From Durusdinium trenchii (lineage: Eukaryota; Sar; Dinophyceae; Suessiales; Symbiodiniaceae), in NCBI GenBank assembly GCA_963970005.1, contig CAXAMN010022006.1, positions 69,347 to 133,346 on the forward strand: a stretch of DNA of 64,000 nt, written 5' to 3'. The notes under the pieces are model-generated. The model was given only the letters and a program-made list of their open reading frames with translations, ran no database searches and was not told the DNA's origin. This document shows, one piece after another, positions 55,161 to 64,000 of this stretch (the first letter of the stretch is position 1; every line of letters begins with the position of its first letter). The translations under genes were made by a program, and so were the position numbers.

Positions 55161-55571
55161 ATCCCCTGCATCCCAGGATCAGGAAGATGGCCCTGGAGTA
55201 CGCTAGCAGCGCCCCAAGACGACTCTGGCTCCTCATTTCGAAGTGGATCTACTGGACGACATGGAGCGCGTGGTCTTGGACAAAGACAGGGACCTCCAAA
55301 CCAGTGCCGCGTGCTGAAAACTAGCTCTGTGTGCGACTTGGCTGGCGTTTTGATGGAAGCAGTTGAGTGGTGTCGACCTGTAGGTCGTCCAGAGGTTCTG
55401 GGTCTGAGGGCAAGAGCCGCTAAGACGATGAGCGGGCCTCGTCCTTGGGCCACGCTCATTGTCAGTCCGACGCAGTGCAGGCAAGCTTCAGAACGCGCTC
55501 GAGGCGCGCTCGGGACTACGCTTGGAGCAGCGCGCTTGAGCGAAAGAAGGAGGTAATGGACCAGACTGTAG

Positions 55572-55730
55572 TGAGAAATTGACCTTTGAATCACGATTGC
55601 ATCCAGTTGGTGTCCAAATCCATGAGGGTTCGTGAACTGAGCACGACCTTGCTCACATGGCTCAAGCGCTCGCAAAACAGCGCGACTCGCTTTGTGCGGC
55701 GCACGACGCGTCGCTTCGGCTGCTTTCACA
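55572..55730 (+). repeat. 5' LTR of copia element 2
   Basis: Begins TGAGAAATTGACC and ends GCTTTCACA. Matches the 3' LTR base for base. It contains ATGGCTCAAG about 65-75 bases before its end. Confidence 0.93.
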
Positions 55731-55731
55731 T

Positions 55732-55743
55732 TGGTAGCGGAGC
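55732..55743 (+). promoter_or_regulatory. Primer-binding site of copia element 2
   Basis: TGGTAGCGGAGC follows the LTR after a single T. Same 12 bases as in elements 1 and 3. Confidence 0.85.
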
Positions 55744-55822
55744 TTTGTTCTCCGATAGGGCCGCTGGATCCGAGGGACGCTCCTGTCTGCGGTGACCACC
55801 CCTGTCCCTTTGCTCCGGCGTG

Positions 55823-56890
55823 ATGGCTGCGCTGGAGGCCCTTCGTTGGCGCCCTGGACATGATCAAGATGATCAAGATCTCATGTCCACGGAAGGAAAA
55901 GGCATGGTGCCTAGGTACGATGGAGAGCCATCCAAGCTGGCTGAGTACAGCTTCCGGGTGAAGCTGCTTCACACCCGGTTCCAGCATCTCGACGAGGCTG
56001 AAGCCAAGAAGAAAGGCCCTCTTGGCCTGTTGCTGATTGATGGACTACGTGGTGGCAAGGGAGCTTGATCCTTCCAAATTGGCCAAGCCAGATGGCCATA
56101 AGCTGCTGGTGGACACGCTCTACAAGGCCTTCCGCCCTCGACGACAACAAGATGCAAGAGAGCTGTACAATGCAGGAGCCCAGACCGCTGGGATGCTGGC
56201 TCGCCAAGCAGGCGAGACGATGACGAGCTTCCTCCGTCGGAGGACCTGGTACATGCTCATCGACCTCGATGAGAAGCTGCAGCTGCCCTACCCCATCCTG
56301 GCGGAGCAGATCCTGGCTAGCGCCCGGATCAGCCAAGATCATCAGCGGATGATCAGGACAGCTTTGCAAGGCGATGTCACGGTCGCCAGAGTCATGGACG
56401 AGCTCATCGCCCAGCATGGATCCATCCACGAGCACGAACTCCATCGAGGACACCATGGATTCCAAGACCACCGAGCACGAGGAAAAGGTGGACGCTTCCC
56501 TCAACGGCACAAGCCTTGGCAGGGCTACCATGTCGACGGAGGCTCTGCAGATGATTGGGCTGGCTATGACACCGCCTCCCAATCTCTTGGAGGATTTGAA
56601 GAAGACCTCAACTCGGTGTACTATGCTGAAGAGGCCTATGACCCGGAGGAGACCTTCGAGTTTGACGAAGAGGACCCGGTCTTCGAGGCCTACATCACCA
56701 TGCAGGACAATGGCCTGGACTGCGAGAACCAAGAAGCCCTTGAGTATGCAGCGGAAATGCTGCAAGCCCAGAGCGAAGCCTTCTACACCCACAAGAGGGC
56801 ACAGCAGAAGGGTCACACCGGCTTCACTCCTGATTCCTTCCGAGGAGGAAAAGGTTTTTGCGGCAAGGGCAAGATGACCTCTGAGGAGAA
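55823..56890 (+). pseudogene. Gag of copia element 2 (frameshifted)
   Basis: ATG 55823 opens MAALEALRWRPGHDQDDQDL and VPRYDGEPSKLAEYSFRVKL. Near 56040 the reading moves to another frame (DYVVARELDPSKLAKPDGHK, YKAFRPRRQQDARELYNAG, LRRRTWYMLIDLDEKLQLPY), which resembles the capsid-like core. An acidic stretch (EETFEFDEEDPVFEAYITM) follows. Near 56870 the frame changes again so that the zinc knuckle is read in the pol frame. The two shifts cancel, so the first and last parts share a frame. Confidence 0.8.
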
Positions 56891-56896
56891 GAAGGT

Positions 56897-58357
56897 TGCC
56901 GGAAGTGTGGCCAGACAGGTCACTGGTCGACCGACTTCTCATGTCCCAAGAACCGCAAAGGTGGCGGAAAAGGATCTTCATCGTCGACTACCTCAACGGC
57001 GACTGGCGCCGGCTTCAAAGGTGGCAAGAAAGGTGGTAGCAGCTCAAGCTCGAAACCTCGCACGGTCTACTTCACTGTGAACGAGTATGATCAGAACCAC
57101 GACCTCGAGAAGGGTGAGCTGCCCTACATGGCCCTCATGGCCTACCGCAACGTGCCACCACCTGCATCCGTGAAGAATGGATTGCTCAATGCCGCCGGCT
57201 TCACGCCACAACAATGGGTCATGGGTTTTCAACCCGAAGATCGCACCAGCCTGGAGAACTTCGATGACAACATTGGTGTGCATCAAGGCATCGCCGACCA
57301 AGATGACCCAGAGCTTGGACCTTTTGACCGGTACCAAAAGCAAAGCCTTATTAGGCAGTTTGCCAAAGAGGCCTACATCAAGGCCGACTCATGTCAGAAG
57401 ATCCGCAAGAGCATGCTGAGAAAGGCAGTTCCACTTCGAGGACCTTTCACTGTGGGCAGCCTGGTTTCCTTCAAGAAGAAAGAACGCTGGTATGGCCCAG
57501 CTCGAGTCCTAGCCCACGAAGGACGAAGCTCACTATGGCTCACCCACAACGGAGTGGCAGTTCTCGTTGCGGAGACAGCATGCCGTCCTGCTTCCAGTGA
57601 AGAGGTGATCAAGAAGCAAGTACTGGAACTCCGACCAAGCCGGAGAAGGAAGAGGCCCTTCCAGTCAGATCTACCTCCTGCACATCGTCTTCGACAAGAT
57701 CAAGTTCCATATGTGGACATCCAGCAGGGCCAGGATGACTCTATGAGCCAACCCACTTCTTCGGAAACTCCACCGGGGTTGACTCCAGCTATGAATGCAC
57801 CAGACTTCAGCATATCTGGCGCATCAAGTTCAAGTATGCTTCAACCACCACCAGGACTACATCTTCCAGAAGCTGAGCCAGCTGAAGAGGCACCACCTTC
57901 TGGACCTGGCATACCACAACTGGTGGCTGATGATGACATCAATGTCGAGGAGGACTTTCTACGGCTCACAACAGAATCGACATTGGTGACAGGTGGACAA
58001 CCGGAACCAGAGGTCACTCCGGCACCAAGCACCTCTCAACCCATCGCATCCGGCGAGGCGCCCAACACTGAGGAGGCCACGGCTTTGACACAAGCCATGC
58101 GGCGCAGCCTGGATCAGCTAGATGGACATTTCTCCAGGAGGCCACCTACCTCCAACAGTTTTCTAGCACGACGACTTGACGCCAAGCGCAAGTTCAAGAA
58201 GAAGCCACAGAAGGCAGGAGCTGGCAGAGAGCTCCACTATGAGCGGGAACTCCAGAAGTGCAAAAGGCACTACAGGGCACTCGGACCAAAGAATGGTCGA
58301 ACTGGGAACACTACAGCGATGGACACCTCATCACCAAGACCGAGCTCCACAACATGA
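56897..58357 (+). pseudogene. Zinc knuckle fused to integrase C-terminal region, copia element 2
   Basis: The frame opens with CRKCGQTGHWSTDFSC, a knuckle with six rather than four residues before the last Cys, then a Gly/Ser/Lys-rich stretch and KPRTVYFTVNEYDQNHDLEK. It passes straight into GELPYMALMAYRNVPPPASV, GFTPQQWVMGFQPED and a basic/SH3-like part (GSLVSFKKKERWYGPARVLA), the C-terminal region of copia integrase. The DSG protease and the three acidic integrase residues are absent: an in-frame internal deletion joined near 57110. A Pro/Ser/Glu-rich linker leads to RT. Confidence 0.82.
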
Positions 58358-59917
58358 TGGAGGAGGACCCAACCTTGGAGGTGATCCCCACCAGATGGGT
58401 GGATGTCAACAAGGCCGAGCCTGAGGAGGAACCGCAGTACAAGAGCCGTCTTGTGGTGCGAGGAGATCTGGAAGATCCCAGCAGGATGAGGACTGACAGT
58501 CCTACCGGCCCTGACTATGCTGAGCATGGTTCTATGCCTGGCTACATCCCGAGGAACCACTTTGCACTCGGGAGACATCTCAGCAGCTTTTCTGCAGGGC
58601 AGCAAGCTGGATCGGGTGCTGATTCTCTCATTGCCCAAGGGAGGCATTCCACAGGTGGACCAGAGCGAGGAGGAGAAGTTCTTTGTGGTTAGCTCCACCA
58701 TCTACGGCACCAGAGATGCACCACGGGGATGGTTCAAGAACTTGGACAGCACCTTGAAGGCTGAAGGCTTCAAGCCGATTCCCCATGAACACGCCGCCTA
58801 TACCCTCGTCGAGGAGAACGGCAAGTTGGCGGGACTTCTGGTAGCGCACGTGGACGACCTCATCTGGACCGGAGGATCCTTCATCGAGGACAAGATGAAC
58901 AATGTCTGCCAGCGCTACAAGTTCGGGAAGCTACAGCAGGACAACTTTCGCTTCTGCGGAAGAGAGATCAAGGGCATCAAGGTGACATGTCCCAACCTGA
59001 TGGACCGTGTTCGTCCCATCGTCATGGATGAGAAGCACAGGATCAACAACCTGGAGCCTGTGAACGAGAAGGTGCGTGGGCAGCTCCGAAGTGTGATCGG
59101 AAGCCTGGCCTGGCTCAGTCGAGTCTGCAGGCCTGATCTGGCCTTCTGTCGACTCCAATCGACAGTTCACAGTGCCAACTATGAGGATGTCAAGTATGCC
59201 AACAGCATCATCAAGCTGGCCAAGAAGACGAAGGTCCATGGGCTCTTCTACCCGGCCAAGGTCTTCGACTTCGAGAACCTGATGATCATCGGGATGCAGG
59301 ACGCTTCCTTGGCAGCTGACTTCGATGCCAGCGGCAGTGGCGCAAAGCTTGGCCACAGGAGCCAAAGCGGACGGCTGCTCTGTCTTGCCGACCGCAGCTT
59401 CAAGGAGACCCGCATCGGCCATTTGATGTTGGTCGAATGGCGCAGCACAGTGCTGAAAAGGGTCTGCAGGTCAACGCTCCAGGCAGAGACCCTCAGCCTT
59501 CTTCTGGGCATGGAGGAAGCAGAGCACCTCAGGTTCGCCTACTTCGGCTTCTGGCATCCTGAAGGTCGCGGAGAAGCTTGGGAGACAAAGGCCATGGACG
59601 CCGCGGACATCGACCTCTACACCGACTGCCACAGCCTCTTCCAACACGTGAACCAAAGTGGCCTGGCGACCGTCCAGGACAAAAGGCTGGCAATTGACTT
59701 GAGCGGCATTCGCCAAGTCATGTGGCGGGCAGCTGGTGAGGCTCAGGGCGATCCGCTTCTCACGGATCATTTGCCGTGCGCCGCAACCACGCGGCTGCTT
59801 TGGACCAGCACGGATCGGATGCTGGCTGATCCCCTGACAAAAGGGGTGAAACACCCGGGGCTACAAAGCCTGCAGGAAGGGACCGCTCAGGATTTGACAC
59901 CAAAGAAGAACGGGTGA
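58258..59917 (+). pseudogene. Reverse transcriptase-RNase H of copia element 2
   Basis: From ~58265 the frame carries LEVIPTRWVDVNKAEPEEEP and YKSRLVVRGDLED; near 58520 it shifts back to the frame open to 59917. There RT motifs are HSGDISAAFLQGSKL (motif A Asp), IYGTRDAPRGWFKNL and LLVAHVDDLIWTGG (HVDD in place of YVDD, ~58846). RNase H has IIGMQDASLAAD, TLQAETLSLLLGMEEAE, LYTDCHSLFQHVNQSG and TDRMLADPLTKG. All catalytic acidic residues remain. Two compensating shifts around 58265 and 58520 are the only breaks seen. Confidence 0.88.
59902..59914 (+). promoter_or_regulatory. Polypurine tract of copia element 2
   Basis: AAAGAAGAACGGG lies directly before the 3' LTR; one C interrupts the purines. 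It overlaps the last codons of the RNase H frame. Confidence 0.65.
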
Positions 59918-60073
59918 GAAATTGACCTTTGAATCACGATTGCATCCAGTTGGTGTCCAAATCCATGAGGGTTCGTGAACTGAGCACGACCTTGCTCACA
60001 TGGCTCAAGCGCTCGCAAAACAGCGCGACTCGCTTTGTGCGGCGCACGACGCGTCGCTTCGGCTGCTTTCACA
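59915..60073 (+). repeat. 3' LTR of copia element 2
   Basis: Identical to 55572-55730. ATGGCTCAAG lies at about 60000-60009. GTAG follows. Confidence 0.93.
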
Positions 60074-60088
60074 GTAGTAAGGAACCAT

Positions 60089-60190
60089 TCTCCCCCCCGC
60101 GCTCTCTCTCTCTCTTTCTCTGCCTTTCCTTACCTTACCTACCTTACCCTTCCTTCCTTGCCTTGCCTTTCCCTTCCCCTTCCCCTTGTT
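60089..60190 (+). repeat. Pyrimidine-rich simple sequence
   Basis: CT microsatellite (CTCTCTCTCTCTTTCTCT) followed by CCTTACCTTACC and CCTTGCCTTTCCC runs. No gene; 60191-60422 may be part of the 5' LTR of the next element but its partner is not in the window. Confidence 0.85.
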
Positions 60191-60422
60191 TCTTGTTTTT
60201 GGGTCCCCATTCGCTGTTGCTTCATGGGTAGTTACTATTGTTATGCTCTTACGCAATGCATATGAACCGGCCATAACATTTCGCTCAAGGTACATCTTGT
60301 GTGATAGAAAAGCCGCTTAGCTCGCCTTCGCTCGCACGCTCCTGTGTACTTGTTAGTCTGTAAGCCGATCCAGGTCGACATTGCTGTTTACCGCTCCACT
60401 GCGGGGGATTCCACCCTCAAAG

Positions 60423-60434
60423 TGGTAGCGGAGC
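60423..60434 (+). promoter_or_regulatory. Primer-binding site of a third copia-like element
   Basis: TGGTAGCGGAGC, as in elements 1 and 2, followed 74 bases later by the start of a gag-like frame. The preceding LTR should end just before 60423, but the bases there are CAAAG rather than a clear CA end. Confidence 0.6.
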
Positions 60435-60507
60435 TTCGTTGCGCCAGAAAAACCCGATGTGCTTCGGCGCACCTTCGTTCGAGTAGAGCCGCTACAGCTA
60501 GCTCGCA

Positions 60508-61590
60508 ATGAGCGATAGCGAGAGTTCAGAAGAAGGCCATGAATCAGATTATTATCCAGATGGTAGCGCCGCGCTACGTATTATCAAGCGCAGACACCAA
60601 CAAGCCCGGATGCCGCCCTAGCGGCAGGGCATCGTAGGCCGCATGCGTACGCAGCACAGGTTCCCGAGACCTCTCAACTTAGGATGACTCCGAAGATTGC
60701 GCTGACTTTCGATGGCTTAACATCCTGGTTTGAGTATGAAGATTGCGTAGATGATTGGTTGAGCCTGACAACATTGACTCCTCGCAAGCACGGGTCCTAG
60801 CTTGAAGAATAGTCTTGTAGGTGCAGCCGCGCACTATAAAGGCATGCTAGAGAATCGTTTGCTCGCAGATGCAGATCATGGAGTTGATTATTTGAAGAGG
60901 ACATTGCGCCCCTTCTTCATCAAAGATAGGCAACATGTGTTTCTGAGTAGATTCCTTCAGTTGTTTCGACAATGGCGTGGTTCCCGTGAGACGGTTACTT
61001 GGATTGGTCTTTTTGAAATCACCGTGAGACGTTTGCAAAACGCATGGATGGACCTCTACTGAGACCTCCCGGCACCACACACAGTCGAATTCACCAACAC
61101 ACTGACTGCGCAACAACGTCAAGAGATTGCAGCAATGGATGTAGACGCCAGACCAGACGCTGTACAGCAGATTTGGAATCAGAGAACAGAAGCAGCCAGA
61201 CAAGCGCATCAAGCCGCAGTCCCATTACCTGGGAGTTTGATTGCCGTGATATTCATTGCGCAGGCAGATTTGAATGAGCAACAGCGAGAACGCCTAGTAT
61301 CGATGAATGCGCAAAATTTTCCAATGGAAAACTACGAGTATCAGACAGTTAAGACACAGTTTCTACAACTTTTCTGTGTAAGTAGAACCAGCATTAGCGA
61401 TCCACAGCTTCAACGCCGCCCTAGCGGTCGTAGGCGTCAAACATATTTCATCGAAGAACACAGCGCCATGGATGGCGAAGAAGGCTACTGGGTGACCGAT
61501 GAAACAACCGGTGAACAAGGTTTCATGGCGCTGTACGACGAAGATCACTTTCTCATTGCGCTGGCAGAAGCGGGTTGTGACTTTTGCGCG
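60508..61590 (+). pseudogene. Gag-like region of element 3 (frameshifted)
   Basis: ATG 60508 starts MSDSESSEEGHESDYYPDGS and stops at a TAG within CCGCCCTAGCGG, a small hairpin also present near 61413. Further frames give KIALTFDGLTSWFEYEDCVD (~60690-60750), GMLENRLLADADHGVDYLKR (~60842) and then LTAQQRQEIAAMDVDARPDA to the EEGYWVTDETTGEQGFMALY segment (~61105-61540). The last continues into the Arg/Thr/Lys repeat. At least three frame changes. It is assigned as gag by position after a PBS and by the W-x-E-Y-E capsid-like start. Confidence 0.55.
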
Positions 61591-61725
61591 AAGACACGAA
61601 GACACGAAGACACGCGAAGACGCGCGAAGACACGAAGACACGAATACGCGCGAAGACACGCGAAGACACGAAGACCCGAAGACGCGAAGACAAGCGAAGA
61701 CACGAAGACACGCGAAGACACACGA
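61586..61725 (+). repeat. Minisatellite CGAAGACACG inside gag
   Basis: About fourteen units of CGAAGACACG or CGCGAAGACACG, giving a run of Arg, His, Glu, Asp, Thr and Lys in the reading frame. It runs into the gap. Confidence 0.93.
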
Positions 61726-62157
61726 NNNNNNNNNNNNNNNNNNNNNNNNNNNNNNNNNNNNNNNNNNNNNNNNNNNNNNNNNNNNNNNNNNNNNNNNNNN
61801 NNNNNNNNNNNNNNNNNNNNNNNNNNNNNNNNNNNNNNNNNNNNNNNNNNNNNNNNNNNNNNNNNNNNNNNNNNNNNNNNNNNNNNNNNNNNNNNNNNNN
61901 NNNNNNNNNNNNNNNNNNNNNNNNNNNNNNNNNNNNNNNNNNNNNNNNNNNNNNNNNNNNNNNNNNNNNNNNNNNNNNNNNNNNNNNNNNNNNNNNNNNN
62001 NNNNNNNNNNNNNNNNNNNNNNNNNNNNNNNNNNNNNNNNNNNNNNNNNNNNNNNNNNNNNNNNNNNNNNNNNNNNNNNNNNNNNNNNNNNNNNNNNNNN
62101 NNNNNNNNNNNNNNNNNNNNNNNNNNNNNNNNNNNNNNNNNNNNNNNNNNNNNNNNN
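61726..62157. other. Assembly gap of 432 N
   Basis: Bounded by different simple repeats on the two sides, so the repeat changed type inside the gap. Frames drawn through it have no meaning. Confidence 1.
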
Positions 62158-62262
62158 TTCAGGTCGTCGCCAGGCTTCAGGTCTTCAAGGCTTCAGGTCG
62201 TCACTAGGCTTCAGGTCGTCAGCAGAGTTTCAAGGCTTCAAGGCTTCATGTCTTCAGAGGGA
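62158..62262 (+). repeat. Minisatellite TTCAGGTCGTC / AAGGCTTCAGG
   Basis: Units such as TTCAGGTCGTCGCCAGGC and TTCAAGGCTTCAGGTCGTCA repeat about six times after the gap. CGAAGAC on the left side and GTCTTCA here are roughly complementary, so the gap may hide an inverted arrangement of one repeat. Confidence 0.85.
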
Positions 62263-62297
62263 AGTCGCCCGGGATTGCCAACACACTGCACTTTCTT

Positions 62298-63357
62298 GTG
62301 TTGAAGGCTTATGGACACGGCTATCGTAGAAGGAACGTCCGCGGCAGAAAATTCCGGAAAGGCGACGGAAAAGGAAAAGGTCGCAAGAGGCCAGGTTTCA
62401 TACCCCGTGGTCGGGGAAAAGGCTATTCGCGCACGACAGAAGATTATGAAAATCCGGACTCCTCCTTACTTGGTAAAGGTGAAGGCAAGAAAGGCAATAA
62501 GTCTTACACCCCGCAATGGCAACAGCCATACGTTGGAAAAGGAAACAAGGGCAAGGATCAGCAGCCATTTGCAGGCAAGGCCAAAGGCAAAAGTAAGAAA
62601 GGAAAGGCCAATATGACAGAAGACCCCTCTGCCACTTCCACAACAGCAGAAAGCGCCTCTTGGCAAGGTGATGATGCGAGTGGTGTAGGCACCGACGACT
62701 GGGGTTACTATGGAGAAGGCTGGTATCAGTCCGGACGGCGTGATAGTTTCAGTTCGTACTGTGTAGAGCACATCGAGCGGTCGGATAAGACAGACCGACA
62801 AGATGATATTTCGCATGCGCGCGAGAACGCTACAACCGAACTAACGGTTAATGCTTTCAGCGCTTGCGCAGAAGGAGCACGCAAAGAAACAAAGTCGAGC
62901 CTGACCTCACTTGTGTCCTTTTGTACTCAACACTCTGAACAGTCCCTTCTTAGTTCAGTGATTGATCTCAGCCGAGAGCCGACGTTCGTGATTTTAGATA
63001 CAGGACGCACGGTGGATGGGATCGAGACATGCCGTGAACCGTTTGATGCAGGCATGTTCGAAACAGGAGCCAAACCTCATTTGGTTCAAGATGGTACCTT
63101 GACGGAGTATGTTCACGTTCGCAGACGGGGAAACGTCTGTGATCACTCAGAGATTGGTCATGTATTTTGCCCGTTCTAACGGAAGTTCTGTTTCGAGCGC
63201 CATAGACATTCTGGGCAAGGGCAAGGTTCCGATGTTGTTCAGTATTCAACAGATGAGAAATCTTGAGTTTGAGCTTATGCGTACAGCAGCCGCAGAATTC
63301 CTTACTTGCCAGAAGTTTGGCCTAAAGAACTTTCCGTTGTCCGTGTCAGCCCATTAG
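62298..63357 (+). pseudogene. Basic tail and aspartic protease of element 3 (frameshifted)
   Basis: The frame begins with a Lys/Arg/Gly-rich RNA-binding-like stretch (GHGYRRRNVRGRKFRKGDGK), then an acidic Ser/Thr-rich part. The retropepsin signature is TFVILDTGRTVDGIE (~62980-63025). Near 63110 the reading moves to another frame with TFADGETSVITQRLVMYF and DILGKGKVPMLFSIQQMRNL, the second half of a copia-type protease (vPMLfS motif). It ends at 63357. No CCHC knuckle is seen. Confidence 0.7.
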
Positions 63358-64000
63358 ACCGGGCCTTCAAAACGGTGTCAGGATCTTGAAAGGCGTGAAC
63401 CAAAACGACGATTGCGCACAATGCCCTGGTCCACCCTTCACAAGGAATGTAGACATCGGCTGAAGGAGCGCAGACCCTTGCAAAGCAACACCTTGACTTC
63501 GGGAGATTCCTGGACGAATCTCAGCTACTGCTAACTTCTCAGTCCTTGCAACGTCGGGATCTGTTTGAAACCTGGGGGCGCCGGATCAGTGTGCAGTGGG
63601 CGGTAATGAGCGCCAAACACGTTATGTTAGGCAAAGTCATTCGCGTCAAACTCCTAAACAATTCTCAACTTCAGGACAAGCAATGAGCTGGCGCAGCGTC
63701 CACAAGACGTCCTGAGGTACAGTTAATGTTGTGAGTTTCGCGTGTATAATATTATATAAAGTATGCACACTTGCAAGCGCTGAGGTTGTGTCGGGTTCGA
63801 CGAAGCCGCGCATTCCCAGATTGGGATCGTAGTTCAACATCCAAGGGCGCAACAGAATCCCCCCCTTGCTTGACAGGGCCCCCTGAAGGTGAGCGCTCTA
63901 ATGCGCGCCAAGATGAACGAGCAGGAAGTTCGGGAGGTGTTTTTCAAGCGAAACTTCCTGTACGGAGGTGAAGAAGAGAATGGCAGAACTAATCGACGAC
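63358..64000 (+). other. No recognisable gene
   Basis: Only short frames are present. An AT-rich patch lies at 63746-63765. The final frame (63898-64000, MRAKMNEQEVREVFFKRNFL) is open to the edge and protein-like but too short to identify. Confidence 0.4.

Larger units (their letters stand above)
55572..60073 (+). mobile_element. Ty1/copia LTR retrotransposon 2, internally deleted, identical LTRs
   Basis: Two 159-base LTRs (55572-55730 and 59915-60073) show no difference by eye. GTAG flanks both sides (55568-55571, 60074-60077), a likely 4-bp target duplication. PBS and purine tract are in place. Internal sequence goes from gag and a zinc knuckle directly to the integrase C-terminal part and then RT-RNase H, so protease and the integrase core are missing. 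Gag and RT each carry frame changes. Coding DNA is C-rich at third positions, unlike the G/T-rich element 1. Confidence 0.93.
60423..64000 (+). mobile_element. Third copia-like retroelement, partial (right end off window or lost)
   Basis: PBS, gag-like frames (60508-61590), a repeat-and-gap stretch, and a retropepsin region (62298-63357) occur in the copia order. RT and integrase motifs were not found before 64000. Several frame changes show it is decayed. Its LTRs could not be defined. Confidence 0.55.

Noticed and set aside
55121-55987. 288-residue minus-strand ORF
   Set aside because: It crosses the LTR, PBS and gag start of copia element 2 on the opposite strand and resembles no family; treated as a shadow frame.
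55911-56981. 356-residue minus-strand ORF
   Set aside because: Opposite strand of the gag of copia element 2, whose plus-strand reading has capsid-like and zinc-knuckle sequence.
61135-62329. ORFs running through 61726-62157
   Set aside because: Same artefact of the gap; only the parts outside it are described.
1-64000. tRNA or rRNA genes
   Set aside because: No cloverleaf with consistent A and B boxes and no rRNA-like conserved blocks were noticed by eye; a covariance-model scan would settle it.

Overview
The window looks like nuclear DNA of a dinoflagellate, most likely a Symbiodiniaceae-type genome. The reasons are a relic of the dinoflagellate spliced leader (8635-8653, two bases missing), a cytosine DNA methyltransferase (DNMT) carried inside a retrotransposon, copia elements sharing a TGGTAGCGGAGC primer-binding site, same-strand intron-rich genes, BspA-type leucine-rich repeats and very abundant simple and satellite repeats. 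No rRNA, tRNA, CRISPR or prokaryotic operon structure was seen. Two runs of N (27172-27571 and 61726-62157) are assembly gaps, each next to simple repeats.

Layout. 1-7.5 kb (minus strand): a non-LTR retrotransposon whose 1944-residue protein holds a DNMT; an EEP/APE endonuclease follows in the same frame after one TAA and runs off the left edge. 7.5-15.4 kb: a repeat-rich tract with an inverted broken copy of a local hydrolase/helicase gene, a family of 32-bp hairpins, a minisatellite and a short LRR gene fragment. 15387-26091: a complete Ty1/copia element with about 0.4-kb LTRs, a 5-bp target duplication (CCTTC), a frameshifted gag-pol and an unbroken extra ORF between pol and the 3' LTR. 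26.1-31.5 kb: a multicopy gene joining a hydrolase-like region (GFSAG) to an SF1-type helicase core, with part of it duplicated beside the first gap. 31.5-38.2 kb: a DIRS-like or unclassified retroelement with a CCCH-finger gag, a second methyltransferase-like domain and an intact RT-RNase H.

38.5-46.1 kb is the most gene-like, AT-richer part. It holds one multi-exon gene of unknown function and then a multi-exon gene with the dispersed motifs of a C5 DNA methyltransferase, on the same strand. 46.6-51.1 kb contains a minisatellite, a decayed RT-RNase H and four abutting tandem arrays. 51.1-55.2 kb has only weak coding fragments. 55572-60073 is a second copia element with identical 159-bp LTRs but no protease or integrase core, so it is probably mobilised in trans. 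From about 60.4 kb a third copia-like element begins (PBS, gag, protease) and continues beyond what can be resolved.

The common thread is retroelements and DNA methylation: three separate methyltransferase-like reading frames lie within 46 kb, two of them inside retroelements. The rest is mostly repeats and broken copies. Exon limits, frameshift positions and identities were read by eye and are approximate.
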